From: Acidovorax sp. 210-6 | GTDB taxonomy: Bacteria > Pseudomonadota > Gammaproteobacteria > Burkholderiales > Burkholderiaceae_C | Assembly: GCF_010020825.1 (NCBI RefSeq) | Contig: NZ_JAACJE010000001.1 | Location: 744,001-808,000 of the forward strand | Direction of reading: 5' to 3' | DNA length: 64,000 nucleotides | Shown here: piece by piece, positions 53,212-63,389 of the stretch | Position numbering within the stretch: position 1 is the first letter of the stretch | How the letters are laid out: each line of letters begins with the position of its first letter | Translations under genes and position numbers: made by a program | The notes under the pieces: model-generated | What the model saw: the letters and a program-made list of their open reading frames with translations, nothing else | What the model was told of the DNA's origin: nothing | Databases searched by the model: none

Positions 53212-54282
53212 TTAGCCTGAATTTCGCTCGAAGGTCACCACATGGTCCACGAGCGCGCGGATACCGATCCACTCTCCAAGGGCGTGGTCGTGGTGGCTGG
53301 GTACATGGGCCAGCAGCATCTGGCCGTTGTCCATGCGCAGCGTGTATAAAAACTCTGACCCGCGAAACGACTTGCGCACGATCTGCGCCTGCACCGGGGC
53401 CGCATCGTCGTGCACGATGTCGTCGGCCCGCAGCAGTACGTCACACGCCCCTCCGGGGTAGCGCGAGGGCAGGGGGCAGTCGGTCAGGTTGGCCAGGTCA
53501 CCCAGGGGGGTGCGCACCACCACGCCGCTGCCTTGCTGCACCAGTGTGGCGGGGGCGAACACGCCGTGCCCGATGAAGTCGGCCACAAACCGGGTGGCGG
53601 GGCGGTGGTACAGGGTGTAGGCGTCGTCCCACTGGTGCAGGCGGCCCTGGTGCATCACGCCAATCATGTCCCCGATCGCAAACGCTTCGAGTTGGTCGTG
53701 GGTGACAAACAGTGCCGTGGCGCCTGCCTGCTTGAGGATGTTGCGCACCTCGTGGGCCAGTCGTTCGCGCAAATCTACATCCAGGTTGGAGAAGGGCTCG
53801 TCCAGCAGCATGAGCTGCGGACGGGGCGCCAGCGCGCGCGCCAGGGCCACGCGTTGCTGTTGGCCGCCAGAGAGTTCATGTGGGTAGCGTTGCGCACTGC
53901 CCTCCAGGCCCACCAGTTGCAGCACTTCGGCCACACGCAGGCTGCGTTCGGCGGCGGGCAGGTGCTCGATTCCAAAGGCCACGTTGCTGCCCACAGTCAG
54001 GTGCGGAAACAGCGCATAGTCTTGGAACACCATGCCAATGCGTCGCTGCTCGGGCGGCATGTTGTGGCCGGGGCTGCCCACCACCTGCGAACCCAGGCGG
54101 ATGCCGCCTGCGGCCACGGACTCCAGCCCGGCCACGCTGCGCAGCAAGGTGGTCTTGCCGCAGCCCGAGGGGCCGATAAGCACGCCAATCTGGCCAGCTG
54201 CCAGACCCAGGGACACATCCTGCACTGCGGCCACCGCCTGACCGGCATAGCGCACTTGCAGTTGGGAGACTTGCAGAAACAT
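53212..54282 (-). CDS. Iron(III)-type ABC transporter ATP-binding protein
   Basis: 356-residue CUT1/FbpC-like ATPase: Walker A GPSGCGKTT, MVFQDYALFPHLTV, signature LSGGQQQR, Walker B LMLLDEPFSNLDVDLR, and a C-terminal TOBE domain. The ATG at 54282 begins MFLQVSQLQVRY. The matching fused permease diverges only 22 bp away, and no substrate-binding protein is nearby, so iron specificity is inferred from family similarity alone. Confidence 0.88.
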   Translation of the reverse strand: MFLQVSQLQVRYAGQAVAAVQDVSLGLAAGQIGVLIGPSGCGKTTLLRSVAGLESVAAGGIRLGSQVVGSPGHNMPPEQRRIGMVFQDYALFPHLTVGSNVAFGIEHLPAAERSLRVAEVLQLVGLEGSAQRYPHELSGGQQQRVALARALAPRPQLMLLDEPFSNLDVDLRERLAHEVRNILKQAGATALFVTHDQLEAFAIGDMIGVMHQGRLHQWDDAYTLYHRPATRFVADFIGHGVFAPATLVQQGSGVVVRTPLGDLANLTDCPLPSRYPGGACDVLLRADDIVHDDAAPVQAQIVRKSFRGSEFLYTLRMDNGQMLLAHVPSHHDHALGEWIGIRALVDHVVTFERNSG

Positions 54283-54302
54283 GTGCGCATTGTAGGAGGG
54301 TC

Positions 54303-54323
54303 GAATGCGTAGAATTCGCATTC
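54303..54323. promoter_or_regulatory. Palindrome at the divergent transporter start codons
   Basis: GAATGCG and CGCATTC are separated by TAGAATT. It overlaps the permease ATG (54305) and lies 21 bp from the ATPase start. Its spacing is loosely Fur-box-like, but the sequence is not close to consensus. Confidence 0.3.
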
Positions 54324-56008
54324 CTCTCGGCCCTCGCGGCCGTCACTCCCTGTCTGCCGCCCTTCGAGACGCTCTCTTGCCACGCCTGTCCGCCGTTTTG
54401 CGCTCCCTTCCCTTGCTGCTGCTGGCGGGTGTGCTGTCCCTGCCTGTTCTGGCCCTGCTGGGGGCCTGGCTGCCCTGGGGAGAGGGGGGGGCATCGGCCT
54501 GGGCCGTCCTGCGCGAGATGGCATCCACCGTGTTGCCGGGCTATGTGGGCACCACGCTGTGGCTGTGCCTGTGGGTGGGGTTGGGGGCGGCCGTGGTCGG
54601 CAGCGCGGCGGCGGCGGCGGTCACCTTGTTCGATTTTCCGGGGCGGCGGGCGTTCGAATGGCTGCTGCTGTTGCCCCTGGCCATGCCGGCCTATGTGACA
54701 GCCTATGCCTACACCGATTTTCTGCAGTTCAGCGGACCGTTGCAGGTGGGGTTGCGTGCGGCCTTTGGCTGGGAGGGGCACCTGCTGCCCGAGGTGCGCA
54801 GCCTGTGGGGCGCGGTGCTGGTGTTTGTCGTGTCTTTGTATCCCTATGTGTACCTGCTGGCCCGCACGGCATTGGGTGAGCGGGCTGCACATCTCATGGA
54901 AGCGGCGCGCCTGCTCGGGGCGCCGCTGCCCCGGCGCATTGCCCGCATTGCCCTGCCGCTGGCGCGCCCGGCGGTGGCCGCCGGGGTGGCGTTGGTGCTG
55001 ATGGAAACCCTGGCCGATTTTGGGGTGACCAGCTACTTTGGCATCCAGAGTTTCACCACGGGCATCTACAAGGCCTGGCTGGCCATGGACAACCGCGTGG
55101 CGGCTGCGCAGCTCTCCACCCTGTTGCTGGCATTGGTCCTGGTGGTGATGGGGCTGGAGCAGCGTGCCCAGCAGCGCATGCGCTTTGCTGCGTCGGGTGT
55201 GGGCCGGGGTGGGTCGGCCGAAGCGACGCCGGTACGTCTGCGCGGTGGCCGTGTGCTGTGGGCCTGGGCGGTGTGCGCCCTGCCGGTGTTGCTGGGCTTT
55301 GTGGCGCCGGTGTTGTTCATGCTGCGGCCACTGGCTGCCGACTGGTCGGTGCTGCCCTGGGACCGCTTTCTGGCCTGGGGTTGGAACAGCATGCGGCTGG
55401 GTGGCATTACCGCCGTATTGTCTGTGCTGGTGGCGCTGGCACTGGCTTTTGCCGTGCGGCGCGGTGCGGGCGTGCTGACGCGCGGCGTGGTGCGCCTGGC
55501 CAGCCTGGGCTATGCGGTGCCGGGCGCGGTGATCGTGGTGGGGTTGTTGCTGCCCGTGGGCTGGCTGCAGGCGCTGGCGCCGCAGTGGGGCGTGGGCGCG
55601 CTGGTCACCACCACGGCGCTGGGCATCGTGTGGGCCTACCTGGTGCGCTTTAGTGCGGTGGCGCTGCAATCGGTACAAAGCGGGTATGCACGCATCCCGG
55701 CCAGCCTGGACGACTCGGCACGCATGCTGGGCGCTGGCAGCCTTCGGTTGTTGGCACGGGTGCACTGGCCGCTGTTGCGCCGATCCACCGCGGCGGCGGC
55801 TTTGTTGGTGTTTGTGGATGTGATGAAGGAGTTGCCCGCCACGCTGGTGCTGCGCCCCTTCAACAGCGACACGCTGGCCGTGGTGGCCTATCAGTTGGCA
55901 CGCGATGAGCGGCTGGGCGAGGCGGCGCTGCCTTCGCTGGCGCTGGTATTGGTGGGCTTGGTGCCCGTGGTGCTGCTCAGCCGGGCTTTGCGTACCAATT
56001 CAGGGTAA
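54305..56008 (+). CDS. Iron(III)-type ABC transporter permease, fused double domain
   Basis: 567-residue inner-membrane protein with about 12 helices and two BPD_transp_1 halves. EAA-type loops are EAARLLGAPLPRRIARIALPLARP (first half; shown region about 198-222) and SARMLGAGSLRLLARVHWPL (second half). This fused layout is typical of FbpB/AfuB ferric permeases. The ATG at 54305 has GGAGG upstream; a TTG at 54377 is possible. No solute-binding gene is adjacent. Confidence 0.9.
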   Translation: MRRIRIPLGPRGRHSLSAALRDALLPRLSAVLRSLPLLLLAGVLSLPVLALLGAWLPWGEGGASAWAVLREMASTVLPGYVGTTLWLCLWVGLGAAVVGSAAAAAVTLFDFPGRRAFEWLLLLPLAMPAYVTAYAYTDFLQFSGPLQVGLRAAFGWEGHLLPEVRSLWGAVLVFVVSLYPYVYLLARTALGERAAHLMEAARLLGAPLPRRIARIALPLARPAVAAGVALVLMETLADFGVTSYFGIQSFTTGIYKAWLAMDNRVAAAQLSTLLLALVLVVMGLEQRAQQRMRFAASGVGRGGSAEATPVRLRGGRVLWAWAVCALPVLLGFVAPVLFMLRPLAADWSVLPWDRFLAWGWNSMRLGGITAVLSVLVALALAFAVRRGAGVLTRGVVRLASLGYAVPGAVIVVGLLLPVGWLQALAPQWGVGALVTTTALGIVWAYLVRFSAVALQSVQSGYARIPASLDDSARMLGAGSLRLLARVHWPLLRRSTAAAALLVFVDVMKELPATLVLRPFNSDTLAVVAYQLARDERLGEAALPSLALVLVGLVPVVLLSRALRTNSG

Positions 56009-56027
56009 ACCCTGATTTGCGGGGCCT

Positions 56028-56327
56028 TCAGGTTTGGATTTTTAGCCGAATCGCGTTAACCTGCCAGCCCTTGCTGCGCAGGTGGGCCTGCAAGGCGGGC
56101 AACAGTTGGCGCAATTTGGCGGCAGCTGCGTTGCTTTTGACCACCAGGCACCAAGTATCGCCCTCGATGGGCCCCGCTTGCAGTGCAGAGCGCAGCGCCG
56201 GTGGAACCAGCGGTTCCACCGCCTTGAGGCGTTCGCTGGACTCGCGCGTGAGCGCAGCCAGCTTGGCCAATGTGGGTGACTCATCGGCGGCCTGCTGCAG
56301 CGAAATGGCGTGGTGGCGGCGGAGCAT
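56028..56327 (-). CDS. DciA-like protein (DUF721)
   Basis: 99 residues with the DUF721 core: a conserved N-terminal helix, PLVPPALRSALQAGPIEGDTW and VKSNAAAAKLRQLLPAL. DciA loads the replicative helicase in bacteria lacking DnaC. It lies next to an M23 peptidase gene and secA, an arrangement seen in other betaproteobacteria. Its 3' end is 19 bp from the convergent permease gene. Confidence 0.85.
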   Translation of the reverse strand: MLRRHHAISLQQAADESPTLAKLAALTRESSERLKAVEPLVPPALRSALQAGPIEGDTWCLVVKSNAAAAKLRQLLPALQAHLRSKGWQVNAIRLKIQT

Positions 56328-56354
56328 GTTCGGTCAAGGACACAGGAAGCAGGA

Positions 56355-57332
56355 ATGCAGTTGATTATCATGGACTCGCGGCTGTGCCGCAGCCGCACCA
56401 TCCATCTGACGGGTACGCGACTGATGGCAGCGATGCTGGCCGCATCTCTGTTGCTGATGGCAGTGGCGGCGTTGCTGTACCACTTGGTGTTTCTCAAGGG
56501 TGCGCGCGAAGGCTGGCCCGTGGTGGGCTCGCTGGTGCGCCTGGTCGTGGAGGATGAATTTGCCCAGCGCGACCGCTTCATGCGCCAGAACCTCGACGCC
56601 ATGGCGCGCAAGCTGGGTGAGATGCAAGCACGCATGGTCGAGCTGGAATCCCTGGGCGAGCGGGTGTCGGGTTTGGCGGGCATAGAGCCTGCGGTGACCA
56701 AGCCCGCAGGCCGAGCACCAGGACTGGGTGGGGCGTTGATGGCCGGGCGCTCGCTCTCCATGGAAGAACTGGACGCCACCCTGAAGGAACTCGATCAGAT
56801 CAGTGGCCAGCGCATTGATCTGCTCACGGTGCTGGAATCCCGCCTGTTCGATCAGCACATTCGCAAGCACATGGTGCCCACCGAGTCTCCCGCACCGAGC
56901 AAGGACGTGGGGTCGCGCTTTGGCTGGCGCATCGATCCCCTCACCGGGCAGTCGGCGTTGCATGCGGGACTGGATTTCTCTGCCGACACTGGGGCTCCCA
57001 TCGTGGCTGCCGCAGGCGGTGTGGTGATTACGCAGGAGTATCACCACCAATTCGGCAACATGGTTGAAATCGACCACGGCAACCAACTGGTGACCCGTTA
57101 CGCCCATGCATCCAAGGTGCTGGTCAAGCGGGGTGACCTGGTGCGCCGCGGCCAGAAAATTGCCGAGGTGGGCAGCACTGGGCGTTCCACGGGGGCGCAC
57201 CTGCACTTCGAGGTGCTGGTGCAGGGCGTGCCCCAGGATCCGCAGAAATTTCTCTTGGCAGGCCAGCAGGCAACGCAAAAGCTGGCAGTCCTGCCGTCAC
57301 GCAGCAGTGGGGCACCCACGGCTGGCAGGTAA
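56355..57332 (+). CDS. M23 family metallopeptidase (LytM domain)
   Basis: 325 residues: one N-terminal membrane helix (about 22-48), a coiled coil (about 70-110), and a C-terminal LytM domain with zinc-binding ALHAGLDF (HxxxD) and HLHFEV. Typical of periplasmic endopeptidases or EnvC-like activators of cell-wall hydrolases. The active-site ligands look intact, so it may be a true hydrolase. The ATG at 56355 has AGGA upstream; it diverges from the DciA-like gene with 27 bp between starts. Confidence 0.9.
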   Translation: MQLIIMDSRLCRSRTIHLTGTRLMAAMLAASLLLMAVAALLYHLVFLKGAREGWPVVGSLVRLVVEDEFAQRDRFMRQNLDAMARKLGEMQARMVELESLGERVSGLAGIEPAVTKPAGRAPGLGGALMAGRSLSMEELDATLKELDQISGQRIDLLTVLESRLFDQHIRKHMVPTESPAPSKDVGSRFGWRIDPLTGQSALHAGLDFSADTGAPIVAAAGGVVITQEYHHQFGNMVEIDHGNQLVTRYAHASKVLVKRGDLVRRGQKIAEVGSTGRSTGAHLHFEVLVQGVPQDPQKFLLAGQQATQKLAVLPSRSSGAPTAGR

Positions 57333-57356
57333 AATCCGCGCTATTTGGTGCCGTTC

Positions 57357-57387
57357 CGCAGCTTGTCGATGCTTGACAAGCTGCGGG
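57357..57387 (+). promoter_or_regulatory. Perfect 12-bp hairpin upstream of secA
   Basis: CCGCAGCTTGTC and its exact complement flank a 7-base loop. It lies 24 bp after the peptidase stop and about 80 bp before the secA ATG. There is no T-run, so it is not a typical terminator. It may be a leader structure for secA. Confidence 0.55.
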
Positions 57388-57466
57388 ATGCCCCCAACTG
57401 AACCCCTTTCAATCAAGCTTCTGGCCGTCCGGTGTGCCTTCGGGCGCACGGGGCGGATCTGTTCGC

Positions 57467-60226
57467 ATGGCCACCAACTTCCTCACCAAAATTTTCGGCA
57501 GCCGCAATGACCGGCTTCTCAAGCAATACCGCAAGACGGTGGCCCGCATCAATGCGCTGGAGCCCCAGTTCGAGGCTCTGAGCGACGAAGCCCTGCGGGC
57601 CAAGACGCAGGAGTTCCGCCAGCGCCTGGAACAGGGCAGCACGCTGGACGAACTGCTGCCCGAAGCCTTCGCGGTGGTGCGCGAGGGTTCCAAGCGCGTG
57701 ATGAAGATGCGCCACTTCGACGTGCAGCTGATCGGCGGCATGGCGCTGCACTACGGCAAGATCGCCGAAATGCGCACGGGTGAGGGCAAGACGCTGACCG
57801 CCACGCTGCCCGTGTACCTCAATGCCCTGTCGGGGCACGGGGTGCATGTGGTCACGGTGAACGATTACCTGGCCAACCGCGATGCCCAATGGATGGGGCG
57901 GCTGTACAACTTCCTGGGTCTGACGGTGGGCATCAACCTGCCGCAGATGCCGCGCGAACAAAAACAGGCTGCCTACGCCAGCGACATCACCTACGGCACC
58001 AACAACGAGTACGGGTTTGACTACCTGCGCGACAACATGGTCTATGAGGTGCAGGACCGGGTGCAGCGTAAGCTCAACTACGCCATCGTGGACGAGGTGG
58101 ACTCCATCCTCATCGACGAGGCGCGCACCCCGCTGATCATCAGCGGTCAGGCCGAAGACCACACCGCCACCTATCTGGCCATGAACAAGGTGGTCCCGCT
58201 GCTGGTGCGCCAGGAAGGCGAAGCTGACCCACGCACTGGCGAGGGCGTGACCAAGCCCGGCGACTTCACGGTGGATGAAAAATCGCACCAGGTCTTCCTG
58301 ACCGAGCAGGGCCATGAGAACGCCGAGCGCATCCTGGCCAGCCAGGGCCTGATTGCCGAGGGCGCATCGCTGTATGACCCGGCCAACATCACGCTCATGC
58401 ACCACCTGTATGCGGCGCTGCGGGCCAATCACCTGTACCACCGCGACCAGCATTACGTGGTGCAGAACGGCGAAATCGTCATCGTTGATGAATTCACCGG
58501 CCGCCTGATGTCGGGCCGCCGCTGGAGCGATGGTCTGCACCAGGCTGTGGAGGCCAAGGAGGGCGTGCAGATCCAGGCCGAGAACCAGACGCTGGCCTCC
58601 ATCACCTTCCAGAACTACTTCCGCCTGTACAACAAGCTCTCGGGCATGACGGGTACGGCCGATACCGAGGCCTATGAGTTCCAGGAAATCTACGGTCTGG
58701 AAACCGTGGTCATCCCGCCCAACCGCCCGAGCAAGCGCGATGACCAGCTCGACCGCGTGTACAAGACCACGCGCGAAAAGTACGAGGCCGCCATTGCGGA
58801 CATCCGCGAATGCCACGAGCGTGGCCAGCCGGTGCTGGTGGGAACAACCTCGATCGAGAACTCCGAAATCATCGACCAGTTGCTGACCCAGGTGGGCCTG
58901 CCGCACCAGGTGCTCAACGCCAAGCAGCACGCCCGCGAGGCCGACATCGTGGCCCAGGCCGGTCGCCAGGGCATGATCACCATTGCCACCAACATGGCAG
59001 GCCGCGGCACCGACATCGTGCTGGGCGGCAACATCGAGAAGGATGTGGCTGCCATCGAGTCCGATGAAAGCCTGGATGACGGCACCAAGCAATCGCGCAT
59101 TGCCCAGTTGCGCGCGCAGTGGCAGCAAGACCACGAAAAGGTCAAGGCGCTGGGCGGCCTGCGCATCATCGCGACCGAACGCCACGAATCCCGCCGCATC
59201 GACAACCAGCTGCGCGGCCGTTCGGGCCGCCAGGGCGACCCGGGTTCCTCGCGCTTCTACCTAAGCCTGGACGATGCACTGATGCGCATCTTCGCGGGCG
59301 ACCGCGTCAAGGCCATCATGGACCGGCTCAAGATGCCCGATGGCGAAGCCATCGAGGCGGGCATCGTCACGCGCAGCATTGAATCGGCCCAGCGCAAGGT
59401 GGAAGCACGCAACTTCGACATCCGCAAGCAATTGCTGGAGTACGACGATGTGGCCAATGACCAGCGCAAGGTCATCTACCAGCAGCGCAACGACATCCTG
59501 GATGCCGCCGAGCTGTCCGAGGTCATCGCCGGCATGCGTGAAGGCTGCTTTACCGACCTGGTGCGTCAGCATGTCCCCGCTGAATCGGTCGAGGAGCAAT
59601 GGAACCTGCCTGCGCTGGAGAAGGCCCTGGCCGACGAGTGGCAGCTGAGCCTGGCGCTGCAGCAAATGGTGGAAGGGGCCCAGTCGCTCACCGATGACGA
59701 CGTTCTGGAAAAGGTGCTGGCCGCCGCGCATGGCGCCTACGAAGCCAAGGTCGCGCTGGTGGGCAAGGAGAACTTCACCCAGTTCGAGCGCATGGTGCTG
59801 CTGCAGAACATCGACACCCACTGGCGTGATCACCTCAGTGCGCTGGACTATCTGCGCCAGGGCATCCACTTGCGCGGTTACGCACAAAAGCAGCCCAAGC
59901 AGGAATACAAGCGCGAGGCTTTCGAGCTGTTCCGCCAGTTGCTCGACGTGGTCAAGAACGAAGTGACCCGCGTGCTGATGACCGTGCAGGTGCAGTCGCC
60001 CGAGCAGATCGACCAGGCCGCTGAGGACCTGGAGGCCCGTGCCGAACACATCGCCAACGTGACCTACACCGCGCCCACCGAAACCGGCGAGGTCGAGACC
60101 ACGGTGGACGAGCGCACGCTCAGCGTGCAGCAGAAGGTGGCGGCCGGTGGCCGGGTGGGCCGCAACGATCCCTGCCCCTGCGGCAGCGGGAAAAAATACA
60201 AGCAGTGCCACGGCAAGCTGGCTTGA
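57467..60226 (+). CDS. secA: Preprotein translocase ATPase SecA
   Basis: 919-residue motor that drives preproteins through SecYEG. NBD1 Walker [31 protein letters not shown], the preprotein crosslinking domain, NBD2 with [12 protein letters not shown] and [14 protein letters not shown], and the C-terminal zinc-binding SEC-C motif [13 protein letters not shown] are all present. I chose the ATG at 57467 because [16 protein letters not shown] matches family N-termini. No SecM-like ORF precedes it. Confidence 0.97.
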   Translation: MATNFLTKIFGSRNDRLLKQYRKTVARINALEPQFEALSDEALRAKTQEFRQRLEQGSTLDELLPEAFAVVREGSKRVMKMRHFDVQLIGGMALHYGKIAEMRTGEGKTLTATLPVYLNALSGHGVHVVTVNDYLANRDAQWMGRLYNFLGLTVGINLPQMPREQKQAAYASDITYGTNNEYGFDYLRDNMVYEVQDRVQRKLNYAIVDEVDSILIDEARTPLIISGQAEDHTATYLAMNKVVPLLVRQEGEADPRTGEGVTKPGDFTVDEKSHQVFLTEQGHENAERILASQGLIAEGASLYDPANITLMHHLYAALRANHLYHRDQHYVVQNGEIVIVDEFTGRLMSGRRWSDGLHQAVEAKEGVQIQAENQTLASITFQNYFRLYNKLSGMTGTADTEAYEFQEIYGLETVVIPPNRPSKRDDQLDRVYKTTREKYEAAIADIRECHERGQPVLVGTTSIENSEIIDQLLTQVGLPHQVLNAKQHAREADIVAQAGRQGMITIATNMAGRGTDIVLGGNIEKDVAAIESDESLDDGTKQSRIAQLRAQWQQDHEKVKALGGLRIIATERHESRRIDNQLRGRSGRQGDPGSSRFYLSLDDALMRIFAGDRVKAIMDRLKMPDGEAIEAGIVTRSIESAQRKVEARNFDIRKQLLEYDDVANDQRKVIYQQRNDILDAAELSEVIAGMREGCFTDLVRQHVPAESVEEQWNLPALEKALADEWQLSLALQQMVEGAQSLTDDDVLEKVLAAAHGAYEAKVALVGKENFTQFERMVLLQNIDTHWRDHLSALDYLRQGIHLRGYAQKQPKQEYKREAFELFRQLLDVVKNEVTRVLMTVQVQSPEQIDQAAEDLEARAEHIANVTYTAPTETGEVETTVDERTLSVQQKVAAGGRVGRNDPCPCGSGKKYKQCHGKLA

Positions 60227-60243
60227 GCCTGTTTGCGCACCAG

Positions 60244-60270
60244 ACACGGGCCTCGGCCCGTGTTTTCATT
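60244..60270 (+). terminator. Rho-independent terminator after secA
   Basis: ACACGGGC-CTCG-GCCCGTGT (8-bp stem) is followed by TTTTCATTT, 18 bp after the secA stop. Confidence 0.85.
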
Positions 60271-60322
60271 TCGGCGGCTCGGTGACTGCGTATCATCGGC
60301 CCAGTTTTTGGAAGGAAACCCC

Positions 60323-61552
60323 ATGCCCGTTCATCTCTCCGCTCCTGTTCCCTCGGATCTGCACCCGGTTGCCGGATTGCGCATCGGTGTCGCCGAAGCC
60401 GGCGTGCGCAAGGCCCACCGCAAGGACCTCACGGTGTTCCTGCTGGACGAGGGCAGCGCGGTGGCGGGCGTGTTCACGCAGAACCGCTTCTGCGCCGCGC
60501 CGGTGCAGGTCTGCCGCGAGCATCTGGCGGGCGGCCAGGCCATCCGCGCCCTGGTGGTGAACACTGGCAACGCCAACGCCGGCACGGGTGCCGACGGCCT
60601 GGCACGCGCACGCGCTACCTGCGCGGCGCTGGCGCGGCATTTGCAAGTGGATGCGGCACAGGTGCTGCCCTTCTCCACCGGCGTCATCATGGAGCAGCTG
60701 CCCGTGGACCGCATCGAGGCCGGGCTGCCCGCCGCCATCGCCGACGCGCAACCGGCCCACTGGGCGCGCGCGGCCGAGGGCATCATGACCACCGACACCG
60801 TGGCCAAGGCCTTCAGCCGGCAGGTGCAGATTGGCGGCGCCACCGTCACGGTGACCGGCATCGCCAAGGGCGCGGGCATGATCCGTCCGAACATGGCCAC
60901 CATGCTGGGCTTCGTGGCCACCGACGCGCGCATCGCGCCGGCACTGCTGCAGGGCCTGGTGCGCGAGCTGGCGGACCAGTCGTTCAACCGCATCACCATC
61001 GACGGCGACACGTCCACCAACGACTGCTTCATGCTGATGGCCACGCAGAAGGCGGCGCATGCCTCCATCGAATCGCTGTCCAGTACCGAGGGCCAGGCGC
61101 TCAAGGCGGCACTGTTGGACGTGGCGCAGAAGCTGGCCCAGGCCATCGTGCGCGACGGCGAGGGCGCGACCAAGTTCATCACCGTGCGCGTGGAAGGCGG
61201 CAAGACCGGCGAGGAATGCCGCAAGGTGGCCTATGCCATCGCGCATTCACCGCTGGTCAAGACGGCCTTCTTCGCCAGCGACCCGAACCTGGGACGCATC
61301 CTGGCGGCCGTGGGCTATGCCGGCATTGACGACCTGGACCAGACCGGCATCGACCTGTACCTCGACGACGTGCACGTGGCCGTGCAGGGCGGCCGTAACC
61401 CGCAGTACCGCGAGGAGGACGGCCAGCGCGTGATGAAGCAGAGCGAGATCACGGTGCGCGTGCTGCTGGGCCGGGGCGAGGCGCAGGACACGGTGTGGAC
61501 CTGCGACTTGAGCCACGACTACGTGACCATCAACGCCGACTACCGCTCTTGA
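60323..61552 (+). CDS. argJ: Glutamate N-acetyltransferase/amino-acid acetyltransferase
   Basis: Bifunctional ornithine acetyltransferase/N-acetylglutamate synthase that recycles the acetyl group in arginine synthesis. 409 residues; the self-cleavage site and nucleophile is Thr193 in [14 protein letters not shown], preceded by the oxyanion residues TGNANAGTG. GGAAGG lies seven to twelve bases upstream of the ATG at 60323. Long repeat copy 4 follows its stop. Confidence 0.96.
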   Translation: MPVHLSAPVPSDLHPVAGLRIGVAEAGVRKAHRKDLTVFLLDEGSAVAGVFTQNRFCAAPVQVCREHLAGGQAIRALVVNTGNANAGTGADGLARARATCAALARHLQVDAAQVLPFSTGVIMEQLPVDRIEAGLPAAIADAQPAHWARAAEGIMTTDTVAKAFSRQVQIGGATVTVTGIAKGAGMIRPNMATMLGFVATDARIAPALLQGLVRELADQSFNRITIDGDTSTNDCFMLMATQKAAHASIESLSSTEGQALKAALLDVAQKLAQAIVRDGEGATKFITVRVEGGKTGEECRKVAYAIAHSPLVKTAFFASDPNLGRILAAVGYAGIDDLDQTGIDLYLDDVHVAVQGGRNPQYREEDGQRVMKQSEITVRVLLGRGEAQDTVWTCDLSHDYVTINADYRS

Positions 61553-61560
61553 CGTGGATA

Positions 61561-61680
61561 CCCCCTGAGCCGCTGCGCGGCTTCCCCCCGCTCTCGCATT
61601 GCTGCGCAATGCGGGCAGGGGGACGCCCCCAGCGCGGCGGGGCGGCCCTTGCACGGGGGCTGCTGACTTTGGCCGCGCCA
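61561..61680 (+). repeat. Long dispersed repeat, copy 4
   Basis: The first hairpin is GCCGC-TGC-GCGGC (61569-61581) and the second CGCATTGC-TGC-GCAATGCG (61595-61613), then the conserved GGGGGACGCC...GGCGGGGCGGCCCTTGC block. It follows argJ by 8 bp. Confidence 0.85.
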
Positions 61681-61719
61681 GGTTCATGCGCCGTGGACGC
61701 ATGCGAGTGCGGAATGTTT

Positions 61720-61768
61720 GCTACGTATTTAATAGCTGCTGGCGCTTTATAAATGGGCGCTGGAGGCC
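61720..61768 (+). repeat. Short dispersed repeat upstream of the DUF815 gene
   Basis: GCTAC-GTATTTAA-TAGC, then GGCGC...GGCGC and GGAGGCC. It ends three bases before the ATG at 61772, so its GGAGG may act as that gene's ribosome site. Confidence 0.75.
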
Positions 61769-61771
61769 AAA

Positions 61772-62644
61772 ATGAACGAAAAATTTGAACATCTGATCGA
61801 ACGCGCAGAGCAGCTCATTGCGCGCATCGAATCCGTGCTGCCGCAGCCGTTGGCGGCGCCCGACTGGTCGGCAGCGATTGCCTGGCGCTACCGCAAGCGC
61901 AGCAGCGGCCTCGGCGCGCTGGAGCCCGTGCGCCATGTGGCGGCGATGCGCCTGGAAGATCTGAAGGAGATCGACGGCCAGAAGGAAAAGATCCAGCGCA
62001 ACACCGAGCAGTTCGTGCGCGGCCTGCCAGCCAACAACGTGCTGCTCACGGGGGCGCGCGGCACGGGCAAGTCCTCGCTCATCAAGGCCTGCCTGAACGC
62101 CTACGCACCGCAGGGCCTGCGTCTGATCGAGGTGGACAAGGCCGACCTGACCGACCTGCCCGACATCGTCGAGGTGGTGGCCGGCCGGCCGGAATACTTC
62201 ATCGTGTTCTGCGACGACCTGAGCTTCGAGGACGGCGAGCCGGGCTACAAGGCGCTCAAGTCCATCCTCGACGGTTCGGTGGCGGCTGCTACGCCCAACG
62301 TGCTGATCTACGCCACCAGCAACCGGCGCCATCTGCTGCCCGAGTACATGCGCGAGAACCTCACGTACACCCACACCGACGATGGCGAGGTGCATCCGGG
62401 CGAGGGCGTGGAGGAGAAGATCTCGCTGTCCGAGCGCTTCGGCCTGTGGGTGAGCTTCTACCCGTTCAGCCAGGACGAGTACCTGGCCATCGCCGCCCAG
62501 TGGCTGGCGTCCTTCGGGCTGGGCGGTGACGCTATCGCCGCCGCGCGCCCCGAGGCCCTGGTCTGGGCACTGGAGCGCGGCTCGCGCAGCGGTCGCGTGG
62601 CCTACCAATTCGCGCGCGACTTTGCGGGGCGGCGCGGTGGCTGA
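61772..62644 (+). CDS. AAA-family ATP-binding protein (DUF815)
   Basis: 290 residues with Walker A TGARGTGKSSL, a Walker B-like IVFCDDLSFED segment and ATSNRRHLLPE, the DUF815 pattern. Function is unknown; the fold is AAA+. Its ribosome-binding site appears to come from the preceding repeat (GGAGG). The mutT gene overlaps or follows closely. Confidence 0.9.
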   Translation: MNEKFEHLIERAEQLIARIESVLPQPLAAPDWSAAIAWRYRKRSSGLGALEPVRHVAAMRLEDLKEIDGQKEKIQRNTEQFVRGLPANNVLLTGARGTGKSSLIKACLNAYAPQGLRLIEVDKADLTDLPDIVEVVAGRPEYFIVFCDDLSFEDGEPGYKALKSILDGSVAAATPNVLIYATSNRRHLLPEYMRENLTYTHTDDGEVHPGEGVEEKISLSERFGLWVSFYPFSQDEYLAIAAQWLASFGLGGDAIAAARPEALVWALERGSRSGRVAYQFARDFAGRRGG

Positions 62645-62648
62645 GGCG

Positions 62649-63083
62649 ATGCCCGTGCAGCGCAAGCACACCGAGGTCGCGGTGGGCATCCTCATCCGCG
62701 CCGATGGCGCGCTGCTGCTGACCACGCGGCCACCGGACAAGGTCTATGCGGGCTACTGGGAATTCCCCGGCGGCAAGATCGAGGCGTGCGAGACCGTGGA
62801 GCAGGCGCTGCGCCGCGAGCTGCACGAGGAGCTGGGCGTCACCATCGGCCCTGCGGCGGTCTGGAAGGTGACCGAGCACGACTACCCGCACGCGCTGGTG
62901 CGCTTGCACTGGTGCAAGGTGCACGAATGGACGGGTGACTTCGAGATGCGTGAGGGCCAGACGATGGCTTGGCAGCACTGGCCTATCGGGGTGCGTCCCG
63001 TGCTACCGGGCGCGTTGCCGGTGCTGGGCTGGCTGGCCGAGGAGCGTGGCGTACCATTTGATCCGGAAATACTATCAAATTGA
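62649..63083 (+). CDS. mutT: Nudix hydrolase, MutT/8-oxo-dGTPase type
   Basis: 144 residues with the full Nudix box GGKIEACETVEQALRRELHEELGV and RPPDKVYAGYWEFPGGK, typical of MutT, which removes 8-oxo-dGTP. The final residues (ILSN) and the stop are encoded by the short repeat that follows. A GTG at 62637 is an alternative start. Confidence 0.92.
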   Translation: MPVQRKHTEVAVGILIRADGALLLTTRPPDKVYAGYWEFPGGKIEACETVEQALRRELHEELGVTIGPAAVWKVTEHDYPHALVRLHWCKVHEWTGDFEMREGQTMAWQHWPIGVRPVLPGALPVLGWLAEERGVPFDPEILSN

Positions 63084-63125
63084 TAGCTGATGGCGCTTGT
63101 CCAACAAGCGCCAGTGCCATTTTTT
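63070..63125 (+). repeat. Short dispersed repeat acting as terminator after mutT
   Basis: A CTATC-AAATT-GATAG palindrome (63072-63086 region) is followed by GGCGCTTG-TCCAA-CAAGCGCC (63092-63112) and a run of six T (63120-63125). It contains the mutT stop codon and separates mutT from the convergent yacG. Confidence 0.8.
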
Positions 63126-63345
63126 AATCAATGCTGGTGCGGGGATCGCCAAAGGTGGCATCCTCGGGCGGTGCTTCGGCGGGTACGCGAAAACCCTCGC
63201 TGGCCCAGGCGCCGAGGTCCATCTGCTTGCAGCGCTCGCTGCAAAACGGGCGCCAGGGGTTGGCGGGGCTGAACAGGCTCCAGCCCTGACAGGCCGGACA
63301 GCGCACCTTGCGCGGTGCCGTGGGTGCTGATTTGTCTGGATGCAT
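63124..63345 (-). CDS. yacG: DNA gyrase inhibitor YacG
   Basis: 73-residue zinc-binding protein that can inhibit gyrase in E. coli. The four zinc cysteines appear as CPAC (about residues 16-19) and CSERC (about 35-39), followed by [16 protein letters not shown], which is the YacG pattern. It lies downstream of zapD in the same direction, as in other proteobacteria. Confidence 0.94.
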   Translation of the reverse strand: MHPDKSAPTAPRKVRCPACQGWSLFSPANPWRPFCSERCKQMDLGAWASEGFRVPAEAPPEDATFGDPRTSID

Positions 63346-63389
63346 TTCAGTTTTTCATGGTGTTTGCACCATCTGCGACGTATGAAGCT

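Noticed and set aside
57413-59185. A 590-codon frame antisense to secA
   Set aside because: Composition-driven shadow of a highly conserved gene.
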